NCBI GenBank assembly: GCA_019240375.1
Contig: JAFAYN010000096.1
Coordinates: 1-8,428, forward strand
Source: Gemmatimonadota bacterium
GTDB taxonomy: Bacteria; Gemmatimonadota; Gemmatimonadetes; Longimicrobiales; Longimicrobiaceae
DNA: 8,428 bases
Reading direction: 5' to 3'
Below the pieces are notes generated by a model, which had not been told where the DNA came from, ran no database searches, and was given only the letters and a program-made list of their open reading frames with translations. This document shows, piece after piece, positions 1-6,665 of this stretch; the stretch's first letter is position 1; every line of letters begins with the position of its first letter. Position numbers and translations under genes: made by a program.

Positions 1-1136
1 CGGGCCTGGAGGTCGGTGACCTGCGTCTCCAGCTCCGTGACGCGCGCCTGCTGGCGCACGGAGCGGGCGTCCAGCGCCTTCACCGCGGCCATGTTGACGC
101 CGTCGATGTCCACCGTGTTGATGAGGAGCTCGCTCTCGCCCAGGCCGAAGGCGGCGCGGAAGTCCTGCGCCACGGGGCCCATGTGGCGGATGCCGCGGTC
201 CTGGGTCTTGTAGTTCCAGGTGGTCACCGGCACCATGCGCAGCCGGCTCAGCACGTCCTCGCCGTTCAGCGACAGGAAGTTCTCCTTGCGGTTACGATCC
301 GAGATGCTGCTCCACGAGCCGCCGCCCGCCGGCACCTCGACGCCCGACGACAGGTTCTGCGACGTGTACATCTTGATCCCACCGCAGCCGCGGGCCACGA
401 ACTGGTTGTTCGCCGTGGGATACACAGAGTCGGAAGAGAACGAGGCGCAGCCGTCGCCGAGCACCACCGCACCCTGCCGGTTGGCCGTGCGTGCGTTCTT
501 CCCGATCGCCACCGAGAACTGGCCGCTCGCGCTGTTCTGCAGCCCGATCGCAACGCCGAAGTTGCCGTTCGCGATGCTCGGCCCTATGACGATGGCGGCG
601 AGACCGCCCGCGATGGAGCTGGGGCCCATCGCCAGGGCGTCGTCGTTGGTGGCCTGCGCGCCGCTCCCGATGGCGACGGCCCCTACCCCCGAGGCGGTCC
701 CGTTGAACGCGAAGCTGCGATCGGCACTCGCCGTGCCGCTGTTGCCCAGCGCCACCGACTCGGTGCCCGTGGCGACGGTGGTGAGCCCCGCCGCGAAGGA
801 GTTGTTGCCGCTGGCGCGCGTGTTCTCGCCGAAAGCGGCCGAGCCGTAGCCGATATTGCTCAGGTCCCAGTAGGTGGAGCCGAAGCTCTCCACCTTGCCG
901 GCCCGGAAGGCCCAGCGGCCGGGGAACCACATCATCCGCACCCCGGCGCCCGTCGCGGGGAGGTCACCCGTGTTGGCGGTGCCGCGCACCACGAACGAAG
1001 CGTCGGTATTCAGGCGGAGAAGGTTGGAGCCGGAGTTGTTGACGGCGAATACGGAGTCTGCCTGGGCGTACGCCGCGGGCGCGGCGCCGGCCGCGAGGAG
1101 TGCAGCGATCAGGAGGGTACGGGAAAGCGAGGTCAT
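1..1136 (-). CDS. Secreted beta-roll protein with YadA-head-like repeats and C-terminal S74 chaperone domain (3' end outside window)
   Basis: The frame is open from an ATG at 1136 to the window edge: 378 complete codons with no stop. Residues 1-25 form a Sec signal peptide (basic start, Leu/Ala core, likely cleavage after AYA). Residues about 97-230 hold roughly ten repeats of about 14 residues in the style GxxSVAxGxxxxASG, as in the left-handed parallel beta-roll heads of trimeric adhesins (Hep/Hag repeats). Two cysteines (230, 251) bracket a short connector. From 276 the sequence matches the peptidase S74 intramolecular chaperone of phage tail spikes: SDRNRKENF, then WNYK and RHMGPVAQDF. 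Ser279 and Lys284 have the five-residue spacing of the family's self-cleaving dyad. From 347 a helix (VNMAAVKALDARSV) runs into a coiled coil, typical of the end of this domain, so probably only a short tail is missing. By family analogy it trimerises, folds and may shed its chaperone. No outer-membrane anchor is seen. Ligand and role are unknown. There is no clear Shine-Dalgarno before the ATG. Confidence 0.85.
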   Translation of the reverse strand, partial: MTSLSRTLLIAALLAAGAAPAAYAQADSVFAVNNSGSNLLRLNTDASFVVRGTANTGDLPATGAGVRMMWFPGRWAFRAGKVESFGSTYWDLSNIGYGSAAFGENTRASGNNSFAAGLTTVATGTESVALGNSGTASADRSFAFNGTASGVGAVAIGSGAQATNDDALAMGPSSIAGGLAAIVIGPSIANGNFGVAIGLQNSASGQFSVAIGKNARTANRQGAVVLGDGCASFSSDSVYPTANNQFVARGCGGIKMYTSQNLSSGVEVPAGGGSWSSISDRNRKENFLSLNGEDVLSRLRMVPVTTWNYKTQDRGIRHMGPVAQDFRAAFGLGESELLINTVDIDGVNMAAVKALDARSVRQQARVTELETQVTDLQA

Positions 1137-1238
1137 CGTGGTGTGGTGCTGTAACGGGTGGAGTCTGGCGGAAAGGGCTCCGCCGGACCTGGTACGCGCC
1201 CGCCCCCGGACGGGAGCGGACGTGGTGTGGGTCGTCTA

Positions 1239-1244
1239 TGTATA
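1239..1244 (-). promoter_or_regulatory. Possible -10 element for the S74-domain gene
   Basis: The minus strand reads TATACA here, about 100 bases before the start codon of the S74-domain gene, in an otherwise very GC-rich gap (1137-1264). No good -35 hexamer lies 16-18 bases upstream; the best there is TGAGCA, which overlaps the stop codon of the carboxyltransferase gene. A small stem (GGACC/GGTCC, 1249-1261, three-base loop) follows that stop but has no T-tract, so I do not call it a terminator. The rest of the gap shows nothing recognisable. Confidence 0.2.
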
Positions 1245-1264
1245 CGCGGGACCCGCGGTCCTGC

Positions 1265-2815
1265 TCAGAGCGGGATGTTCGCGTGCTTCTTCGGGGGATT
1301 GGAGTCCCGCTTGTTCTGCAGCATGTCGAGCGCGCTGATCACCCGGGCGCGCGTCTCGCGCGGGTCGATCACGTCGTCCACGTAGCCGCGCTCGGCCGCC
1401 GCGTACGGGTTGGCGAAGCGGTCCGCGTACTCCTGCTGCCGGTCGGCAGCCGCCTGGGCCGGGTCCTCCGCCTGGGCGATCTCGCGCCGGTACAGGATCT
1501 CCACCGCGCCCTTGGCCCCCATCACCGCGATCTCGGCCGTGGGCCAGGCGTAGTTGACGTCGCCGCGGATGTGCTTGGACGACATCACGTCGTACGCCCC
1601 GCCGTACGCCTTGCGGGTGATGATGGTCACCTTCGGCACCGTCGCCTCGCAGTAGGCGAACAGGAGCTTCGCCCCGTGGCGGATGATCCCGCCGTGCTCC
1701 TGCGTCACGCCCGGGAGGAAGCCGGGGACGTCCTCGAAGGTCAGGAGCGGGACGTTGAACGAGTCGCAGAAGCGGACGAAGCGCGCCGCTTTGACCGAGG
1801 CGTCGATGTCCAGCACCCCCGCCAGCACCGCCGGCTGGTTGGCGACGATCCCCACCGAGTGCCCGCCGACGTGCGCGAAGCCGCAGAGGATGTTGCCGGC
1901 ATAATCCGCGTGCACCTCGTAGAACTCGCCGTCGTCCACCACGCGCCGGATGACGTCGTGCATGTCGTACGGCTTGTTCGGGTTGTCCGGCACCACGTCC
2001 AGCAGCTCCTCGTCGGCCCGGTCGAACGGGTCGTCGGTGGGGCGGCGCGGCGGGTCCTCGGCGTTGTTCTGCGGGACGTACTCCATCAGTTTGCGGATCC
2101 GGTGCAGGCACTCCACCTCGGTCTTCACCGCGAAGTGGGCCACTCCGGACTTCGCCGCGTGGGTGGCCGCGCCCCCCAGCTCCTCCATGGTCACGTCCTC
2201 GTGCGTGACCGTCTTCACCACGTTGGGGCCGGTGACGAACATGTAGCTCGTCCCCTGCACCATGTAGATGAAGTCGGTGATCGCCGGGGAGTACACCGCG
2301 CCGCCCGCGCATGGTCCCATGATGGCGGAGATCTGCGGGATCACGCCCGAAGCCAGCGTGTTGCGGAGGAAGATGTCCGCGTAGCCGCCGAGGGAGACCA
2401 CCCCCTCCTGGATACGGGCCCCGCCGGAGTCGTTGAGGCCGATGACCGGCGCTCCGTTCTTGAGCGCCAGGTCCATGATCTTGCAGATCTTGGCCGCGTG
2501 CGTCTCCGAGAGCGAGCCACCGAACACCGTGAAGTCCTGCGAGAAGACGTAGACCAGGCGCCCGTGGATGGTCCCGTACCCGGTCACCACCCCGTCGCCC
2601 AGGTATTTCTCTTTGTCGAGCCCGAACTCGGTGGCGCGGTGCACCACGAAGCGGTCCAGCTCCACCAGGGAGCCCTCGTCCAGGAGCACGTCCAGGCGCT
2701 CGCGGGCGGTCAGCTTGCCGCGCTCGTGCTGCGCCTGGATCCTCTTCGCCCCGCCGCCCAGTTCCGCTTCGCGGCGGAGACCCTCCAGATGCTCCAGCTT
2801 TTCCCGCATCGACAT
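1265..2815 (-). CDS. pccB: Acyl-CoA (probably propionyl-CoA) carboxylase, carboxyltransferase beta subunit
   Basis: A 516-residue protein from the ATG at 2815 to TGA at 1265, the usual length for the PccB/MmdA family. It transfers the carboxyl group from biotin to propionyl-CoA (or a related acyl-CoA) to make methylmalonyl-CoA, in the cytoplasm. The N-terminus has the typical LGGG...[17 protein letters not shown] opening. The N-terminal crotonase-like half carries [10 protein letters not shown] (about 130-139) and [13 protein letters not shown] (about 166-178). The C-terminal half carries GFLPG (365-369) and [18 protein letters not shown] (about 402-419). The two Gly-Gly stretches form the oxyanion holes. 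The end, KKHANIPL, is a family signature. The Asp in GGAYD aligns, as I recall, with the residue that favours propionyl-CoA over acetyl-CoA in Streptomyces PccB. No biotin carboxylase, BCCP or epimerase gene is adjacent, so its partners must be elsewhere. An ATG two codons downstream (2809) is an alternative start. Farther-upstream starts add residues that do not resemble the family. The Shine-Dalgarno is weak (GGAC, 7 bases upstream). Confidence 0.93.
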   Translation of the reverse strand: MSMREKLEHLEGLRREAELGGGAKRIQAQHERGKLTARERLDVLLDEGSLVELDRFVVHRATEFGLDKEKYLGDGVVTGYGTIHGRLVYVFSQDFTVFGGSLSETHAAKICKIMDLALKNGAPVIGLNDSGGARIQEGVVSLGGYADIFLRNTLASGVIPQISAIMGPCAGGAVYSPAITDFIYMVQGTSYMFVTGPNVVKTVTHEDVTMEELGGAATHAAKSGVAHFAVKTEVECLHRIRKLMEYVPQNNAEDPPRRPTDDPFDRADEELLDVVPDNPNKPYDMHDVIRRVVDDGEFYEVHADYAGNILCGFAHVGGHSVGIVANQPAVLAGVLDIDASVKAARFVRFCDSFNVPLLTFEDVPGFLPGVTQEHGGIIRHGAKLLFAYCEATVPKVTIITRKAYGGAYDVMSSKHIRGDVNYAWPTAEIAVMGAKGAVEILYRREIAQAEDPAQAAADRQQEYADRFANPYAAAERGYVDDVIDPRETRARVISALDMLQNKRDSNPPKKHANIPL

Positions 2816-2871
2816 CGCGTGTCGTCCGTGGTCTGCGTGTGAAGATTCGCCGGTAAGCACAGAAAGGCGGA

Positions 2872-2880
2872 AATCTAGCA
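2872..2880 (-). promoter_or_regulatory. Possible extended -10 promoter for the carboxyltransferase gene
   Basis: The minus strand reads TGCTAGATT, an extended -10 pattern (TGn plus a TATAAT-like hexamer), about 57 bases before the ATG at 2815 and just downstream of the terminator-like element at 2918-2951. No good -35 is seen. The position between a terminator and the next gene makes a promoter expected somewhere here, but the motif itself is weak. Confidence 0.22.
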
Positions 2881-2899
2881 TGCAGGCGGCGTTTGCGCA

Positions 2900-2973
2900 C
2901 CTGGCCGCTCGCAAAGCGAAAAGGTGCGGAGCCGGAGCCCCGCACCCTTCCCTTCACCCGTGGTCCGGAACCG
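2900..2973 (-). repeat. Copy A of a dispersed intergenic terminator-like repeat
   Basis: About 74 bases that align with 4605-4676, starting near GGTTCCG and running through a hairpin into a T-rich tail. The central 34 bases (2918-2951) match the other copy (4622-4655) at 29 positions. It sits after the peptidase gene and before the carboxyltransferase gene, as copy B sits after rpsA. Both copies are oriented the same way relative to the gene upstream. Similarity extends on both sides of the hairpin, so the two are related by descent and not merely both hairpins. Confidence 0.7.
2918..2951 (-). terminator. Rho-independent terminator-like hairpin after the peptidase gene (copy A)
   Basis: On the minus strand CCGCACC-type arms pair as 7 contiguous base pairs (2923-2929 with 2940-2946), then a mismatch and two A-T pairs. 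The top of the stem is closed by three further pairs around a TCCG (UNCG) tetraloop. The 3' side continues as CCTTTTCGCTTTGCG, a broken T-tract. It lies about 64 bases after the peptidase stop codon. It is slightly less perfect than copy B after rpsA. Confidence 0.65.
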
Positions 2974-2977
2974 GGAG

Positions 2978-3006
2978 ACACGGAGAACCCCTCCGTGCCT
3001 CCGTGT
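2978..3006. repeat. Perfect 8-bp inverted repeat just after the peptidase stop
   Basis: ACACGGAG at 2978-2985 is the exact reverse complement of CTCCGTGT at 2999-3006. A further CTCCGTG at 2991-2997 makes two near-tandem copies of the right arm. It starts 9 bases beyond the stop codon of the peptidase gene, between that stop and the terminator-like hairpin. It may be a mobile palindromic repeat or part of a compound terminator; it lacks a T-tract of its own. Confidence 0.5.
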
Positions 3007-3014
3007 GAGCCTGT

Positions 3015-4516
3015 TCAGATCGGTTCCGGATTTCCGCCGGGGCACTCGACCGCCTGCCACTGCTCGGTCCCCGAGCCACCGCTGTCCAGCACCGTCACGT
3101 ACACGGACACCGAGGTCCCGTGGACGGTGTACGGGCACTGCACCGTGGCGTACTCCCCGGATCCGGACGCGTTGAGCCAGGTATATTCATACCCGCCGCC
3201 CGTACCTCCGGACGCGTAGGCGCTGCAATCCGCGTTGCCGGGGCCGTACGACTGGCAGTACAGCTGGACCGTCGGGGCGGAGGTGTTGGGGAACGCGGGC
3301 GGGGGCGAGTACCCGGCGAGCATCGAGTTCAGCAGGCGGTTGTTGGGTGCGCCGGTGCCGGCGCCCGCCAGCTTGTTCGCGAACGACGAGTTCAGAATCG
3401 CCGCCGTCACCGTGGCGGGCGAGGCGGTGGGGTTGCCCTGAAGGTACAGGGCGGCCGCGCCGGCCACATGCGGCGCCGCCATCGAGGTGCCGTCCAGCGT
3501 CCGCGTCGCGGTGCTGGTCGTGTGCCACGCCGAGAGGATCCCCGAGCCGGGCGCGTACAGGTCCATGCAGTGCCCGAAGTTGGAAAACGAGGACCGCTCG
3601 TCGTACGACGTCGAAGCGCCGACGGTCAGCGCCGCGGCGACCCGCGCGGGCGAGTAGTAGCACGCGTCGCCCCGGTCGTTGCCGGCCGAGATCGTATACG
3701 TCACCCCCGAAGCGATGGAGTTGTTCACGGCGTTGTCCATGGCGACGTTGGCGCTCCCCCCGAGCGACATGTTCGCCACTGCCGGACTGACGTGGTTCTG
3801 CGTTACCCAGTCCACGCCCGCGATGATGCTGCTGTACGCCCCGGAGCCGTTGCAGTCCAGCACGCGCACCGAAACGACCGTGGCGCCCTTCGCGACGCCG
3901 TAGGTGCTCCCCGCCGCGATCCCGGCCACGTGCGTGCCGTGGCCGTAGCAGTCCGCGCCCGTGCCGCCGTACGCGTCGTAGCCGGCGATGGCGCGCCCGC
4001 CGAACTCCGCGTGATCGACCGGATCCCGGTGTCCAGCACGTAGATCCGCACGCCGGAACCCGTGGCCGCGTAGCTGTAGGCGCCGTCCAGCGGCAGGTCC
4101 GACTGGTCGATGCGGTCCAGCCCCCAGGGGGCGCCGTACTGCGTGGTGCTCGCTTTGGCGACCCCGTCCTCCTGGACGTACTTCACCTGCGGGTCGTGCC
4201 GGAGCGCCTCCACGGCCGCGCGCGGGAGGGTGGCCGCGAAGCCGTGGAGCGCGTGCGCGTAGGTGAAGTGAAGCCGGCCGCCGTGGGCCGCCACCATCTG
4301 CCGTGCGAGCCCCGGGGCGTCGCTCACGCCGTCGTTGAACACGACGATGTACCGGTCCGGGATCCCCTCTCCCTGCGCCGCGGCGAACATCGGTGCCACC
4401 GGGGCGGCGGCGCGGCCGGCGTCGAGCCGTGGAGCGGAAGGGATGTCATCCCCGCAGGCGGCCGCCGCTCCTGCCACGAGCAGTACGGACAGAGTACGAA
4501 GTGCTGTCGTTCTCAC
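3015..4516 (-). pseudogene. Subtilisin-family (S8, proteinase K/aqualysin-like) secreted serine peptidase, interrupted by a one-base frameshift
   Basis: The start is a GTG at 4516 with AAGGAG 9 bases upstream. Residues 1-20 form a signal peptide. Cys21 follows AAA, so it may be a lipoprotein, although the lipobox is weak. Residues about 52-118 are an I9 propeptide inhibitor (DRYIVVF...HGFAATLP...VKYVQEDG). The peptidase domain starts with [10 protein letters not shown]. Catalytic Asp162 is in VLDTGI. One base is then missing near 4016-4017; restoring it gives a continuous 500-residue protein with His193 (GHGTHVAG), oxyanion Asn280 (SAGN) and Ser345 (DGTSMAAP). [10 protein letters not shown] resembles aqualysin. 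Residues about 403-500 form a Pro-led C-terminal domain with four cysteines, probably an Ig/PKD-like beta fold. As written, translation leaves the correct frame after Ser167, adds about 70 unrelated residues and stops at 3803, losing His and Ser. The break could be a true mutation or a sequencing error. No canonical slippery heptamer is present. It appears to be a single-gene unit with terminators on both sides. Confidence 0.88.
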
Positions 4517-4525
4517 ACTCGCCTT

Positions 4526-4531
4526 CTCCTT
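4526..4531 (-). promoter_or_regulatory. Ribosome binding site fixing the GTG start of the peptidase gene
   Basis: The minus strand reads AAGGAG, 9 bases before GTG at 4516. This favours the GTG, whose product begins directly with a signal peptide ([15 protein letters not shown]), over in-frame starts farther upstream such as the one at 4600. Confidence 0.75.
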
Positions 4532-4547
4532 CCAAGGGTGAATCCGA

Positions 4548-4567
4548 TCAGGAGTAGTTTGTCCTGA
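4548..4567. promoter_or_regulatory. Small inverted repeat in the promoter region of the peptidase gene
   Basis: TCAGGA (4548-4553) and TCCTGA (4562-4567) are perfect reverse complements around an 8-base spacer. They lie 31-51 bases upstream of the GTG start in a stretch (about 4546-4610) clearly richer in A and T than the rest of the window. A weak promoter candidate on the minus strand, TTGTAT then TACGCT 17 bases later (about 4602-4574), lies just upstream. The repeat could be an operator or a short 5' leader stem. Confidence 0.3.
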
Positions 4568-4604
4568 AGCAAGCGTAGCATTTCGTGTCGTAAAATACAA
4601 GGTG

Positions 4605-4676
4605 CCTGCCCATCACAAACAGAAAGGGCGCGGAGCCGAAGCCCCGCGCCCTTTCCTTCACCAGCGGTCGGAACCG
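4605..4676 (-). repeat. Copy B of the dispersed intergenic terminator-like repeat
   Basis: Aligned partner of 2900-2973, immediately after rpsA. Shared blocks include GGTTCCG at the 5' end, GGTGAAGG before the hairpin, the hairpin itself and a TTTG-rich tail. At the 5' edge a small extra stem, GCGGT/ACCGC around TCCG (4664-4677), is seen in this copy only in clear form. Confidence 0.7.
4622..4655 (-). terminator. Strong Rho-independent terminator of rpsA (copy B)
   Basis: A perfect 12-bp stem (4622-4633 with 4644-4655) is extended by three inner pairs, one of them G-U, to a TTCG tetraloop on the minus strand. Downstream bases read CTTTCTGTTTGTG, a moderate T-tract. It begins 30 bases after the rpsA stop codon. 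Loop sequence and T-tract both point to function on the minus strand. Confidence 0.85.
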
Positions 4677-4685
4677 CGAAGAAGC

Positions 4686-6533
4686 TTACGCCTCCTCGCC
4701 GCCCTCCTCCGCCGGAGCCGCGTCGTCGGCCGGAGCCTCCGCCGCGTCGGTGGCCTCGGCGACCGGAGCCGTCGGGACGCCGCCCTCGAACTTCGGCACG
4801 CGGGTCACCGCGAGCACGATCCGCCGGTTGGCGGTGTCGATCTCGGTGATGTACATCTCCAGGTCGTCGCCCTCGGCGAACACGTCCGCCGGGTTCTGCA
4901 GACCGGTGACGCCCAGCTGCGACACGGGGACGAAGCCCTCCATGTCCTGGCCGAGGTCGACCGCCACGCCCTTGTCCTGCAGGCGGGTGACCTTGCCGTT
5001 GATCTCCTGGCCGACGTGGTACCCGGCCGCCAGGTCCTCCCAGGGGTCGTCGTGGGTCTGCTTGAGACCCAGCGAGATCCGCTTGTTCTCCGCGTCCACG
5101 CCGAGGATCACCACCTCGACCTCGTCGCCCTTGCGGACGACCTCGGACGGGTGCTGGATCCGCTTGGTCCAGCTCATGTCGGAGATGTGCACCAGCCCGT
5201 CGATCCCCGGCTCGATCTCCACGAAGGCGCCGAACGAGGTCAGGTTGCGCACCTTGCCCGAGAGACGGGTCCCCACCGGGTACTTCAGCGGGAGCGCGTG
5301 CCACGGATCTTCCTCGATCTGCTTCATGCCGAGGGAGATCTTCTCGCCCTCGACGTCCACCTTCAGGATCACGGCCTCGATCTCGTCACCCAGCGACACG
5401 ATCTTGGACGGGTGGCGGACGTTGCGCGTCCAGCTCATCTCGGAGATGTGGACCAGGCCCTCGACGCCCTTCTCCAGCTCCACGAAGGCGCCGTAGTTGG
5501 TGATCGAAACCACGCGGCCGCGGACGCGGGCGCCGACCGGGTACTTCTTGTCGACGTCCTTCCAGGGGTACTCCTGGAGCTGCTTGAGGCCGAGCGACAG
5601 GCGCTCGCGCTCCCAGTCGATGTCCAGCACCTTGACGTCCAGCTCGGCGCCGATGCTCACCACCTCGCTCGGGTGGCCGACGCGGCCCCAGCTCATGTCG
5701 GTGATGTGCAGCAGGCCGTCCATCCCGCCGAGATCAATGAACGCACCGAAGTCGGTGATGTTCTTGACCACGCCGTGACGAACCTGCCCGACCTCGAGCT
5801 CCTTCTTGAGCTTCTCGCGCTTGATCTCGCGGTCGGCCTCGAGGAGCACGCGGCGCGACACCACGATGTTGCGGCGGCGCTTGTTGAGCTTGATGATCTT
5901 GAAGTCGTACGTCTCGCCGATCAGGTCCTCGATGTTCGGGACGCGGCGGAGGGCGATCTGCGAGCCCGGGAGGAACGCGTCCACACCCATGAGGTCGACG
6001 GTGACGCCACCCTTGATCTTGCGGGTGAGCATCCCGGCCACCGGGGTCTCGTTCTCGTGAGCTTCCTTGATCTTCTCCCACACGCGGAGGAAGTCGGCCT
6101 TCTTCTTGGACAGGACGACCACGCCATCCTCGTCCTCCAGGTTCTCCAGGAAGACCTCGACCTCGTCGCCGATCTGGAGCGAATCCGGGTCCTTGAACTC
6201 GTCGCGGTTGACGGAGCCCTCGCTCTTGAAGCCGAGGTCCAGGATCACGGACTTGTCGGTGACGCGAAGAACGCGCGCCTTGACGATCTCACCCTCCTCG
6301 ATGTTGCTGAGGGTGTCCTCGTACATGGCGAGCATCTCCTCGTACTCCTCCGAGGTGTACTCGTCCTCGTCGAAGAGATCGGCGCGGATGTTGACCGCGC
6401 GGGCGCGCTCGGCAAGCTGCTGGGTGGTCAGCTCGCTCCCGGCGCCCCGGTTCGACGCGACGGCGACTCCGCCGTTCCCGTCGAAGGTGTCGTCCTGGGT
6501 GGGAAGCTGGTCCGCAGGGGTGTTTTCGAACAT
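4686..6533 (-). CDS. rpsA: 30S ribosomal protein S1
   Basis: A 615-residue protein from ATG 6533 to TAA 4686. S1 binds mRNA on the small ribosomal subunit and helps start translation, especially on structured or weakly led messages. Six S1 (OB-fold) domains are seen at about 78-146, 163-229, 247-316, 332-403, 417-490 and 504-578. Domains 3-5 carry the clearest RNA-binding pattern (GAFVE..., [23 protein letters not shown]). The first two are divergent, as in other bacteria where they contact the ribosome. An acidic N-terminal extension of about 75 residues precedes domain 1, and residues 583-615 form an Ala/Glu/Asp-rich tail; both make it longer than the E. coli protein (557). The start was chosen because AAGGAG lies 11 bases upstream. 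An in-frame GTG at 6584 would add 17 residues without a better site. It follows the cytidylate kinase gene, the conserved cmk-rpsA order, and ends at a strong terminator. Confidence 0.97.
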   Translation of the reverse strand: MFENTPADQLPTQDDTFDGNGGVAVASNRGAGSELTTQQLAERARAVNIRADLFDEDEYTSEEYEEMLAMYEDTLSNIEEGEIVKARVLRVTDKSVILDLGFKSEGSVNRDEFKDPDSLQIGDEVEVFLENLEDEDGVVVLSKKKADFLRVWEKIKEAHENETPVAGMLTRKIKGGVTVDLMGVDAFLPGSQIALRRVPNIEDLIGETYDFKIIKLNKRRRNIVVSRRVLLEADREIKREKLKKELEVGQVRHGVVKNITDFGAFIDLGGMDGLLHITDMSWGRVGHPSEVVSIGAELDVKVLDIDWERERLSLGLKQLQEYPWKDVDKKYPVGARVRGRVVSITNYGAFVELEKGVEGLVHISEMSWTRNVRHPSKIVSLGDEIEAVILKVDVEGEKISLGMKQIEEDPWHALPLKYPVGTRLSGKVRNLTSFGAFVEIEPGIDGLVHISDMSWTKRIQHPSEVVRKGDEVEVVILGVDAENKRISLGLKQTHDDPWEDLAAGYHVGQEINGKVTRLQDKGVAVDLGQDMEGFVPVSQLGVTGLQNPADVFAEGDDLEMYITEIDTANRRIVLAVTRVPKFEGGVPTAPVAEATDAAEAPADDAAPAEEGGEEA

Positions 6534-6544
6534 TAAGCTGGAAG

Positions 6545-6550
6545 CTCCTT
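6545..6550 (-). promoter_or_regulatory. Ribosome binding site of rpsA
   Basis: The minus strand reads AAGGAG, 11 bases before the ATG at 6533. The spacing is slightly long but the match to the Shine-Dalgarno core is complete, and it decides between this ATG and the upstream GTG at 6584. Confidence 0.75.
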
Positions 6551-6555
6551 GCGTC

Positions 6556-6594
6556 TTGTCGGCCCGGAAGTGCCCCGACGGCACGGCGCGACAA
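6556..6594 (-). promoter_or_regulatory. Possible structured 5' leader of rpsA
   Basis: Two nested inverted repeats lie directly upstream of the rpsA ribosome binding site. The outer arms are TTGTCG (6556-6561) and CGACAA (6589-6594). The inner arms are GTGCC (6570-6574) and GGCAC (6580-6584) around a 5-base loop, separated by an asymmetric internal loop. S1 represses its own mRNA in E. coli through leader structure, so a folded leader here is plausible. In such GC-rich DNA a chance match is possible. The rest of the gap (6595-6665) shows no convincing promoter. Confidence 0.35.
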
Positions 6595-6665
6595 AAGTGG
6601 GGGTGGAGGGTGATCCGGGTCGAGCCCGGCGAAGCATGGAAAGTTAGGAAAACCGCGGGGAAAGG

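Noticed and set aside
90..720. Phage tail-fibre gene of a prophage
   Set aside because: The S74 domain is typical of tail spikes, but the protein has a Sec signal peptide and no phage gene is nearby.
183..1154. Long open frame on the plus strand
   Set aside because: It lies opposite the S74-domain gene. Its product is Arg/Ala/Gly-rich with no recognisable motif, as expected for an antisense frame of high-GC coding DNA.
1249..1261. GGACC/GGTCC hairpin after the carboxyltransferase stop as a terminator
   Set aside because: Only five base pairs with a three-base loop and no T-tract, in very GC-rich DNA.
1100..2842. 580-residue open frame on the plus strand
   Set aside because: It mirrors the carboxyltransferase gene, which has full family motifs on the minus strand. 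The plus-strand product is low-complexity and rich in Val, His and Arg.
2875..3138. Short minus-strand frames sharing the peptide [11 protein letters not shown] (here and at 4616-4665)
   Set aside because: The shared peptide comes from the terminator-like repeat. Most differences between copies fall at third codon positions, but with so few changes this is equally explained by stem pairing and loop variation. The flanking parts of the two frames are unrelated and overlap real genes.
4001..4030. Programmed -1 frameshift in the peptidase gene
   Set aside because: No X XXY YYZ slippery heptamer and no obvious downstream pseudoknot is seen at the junction. A lost base or a sequence error is simpler.
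4602..6536. 644-residue open frame on the plus strand
   Set aside because: It is the antisense shadow of rpsA. Its repeated pattern only reflects the S1 domain repeats read backwards.
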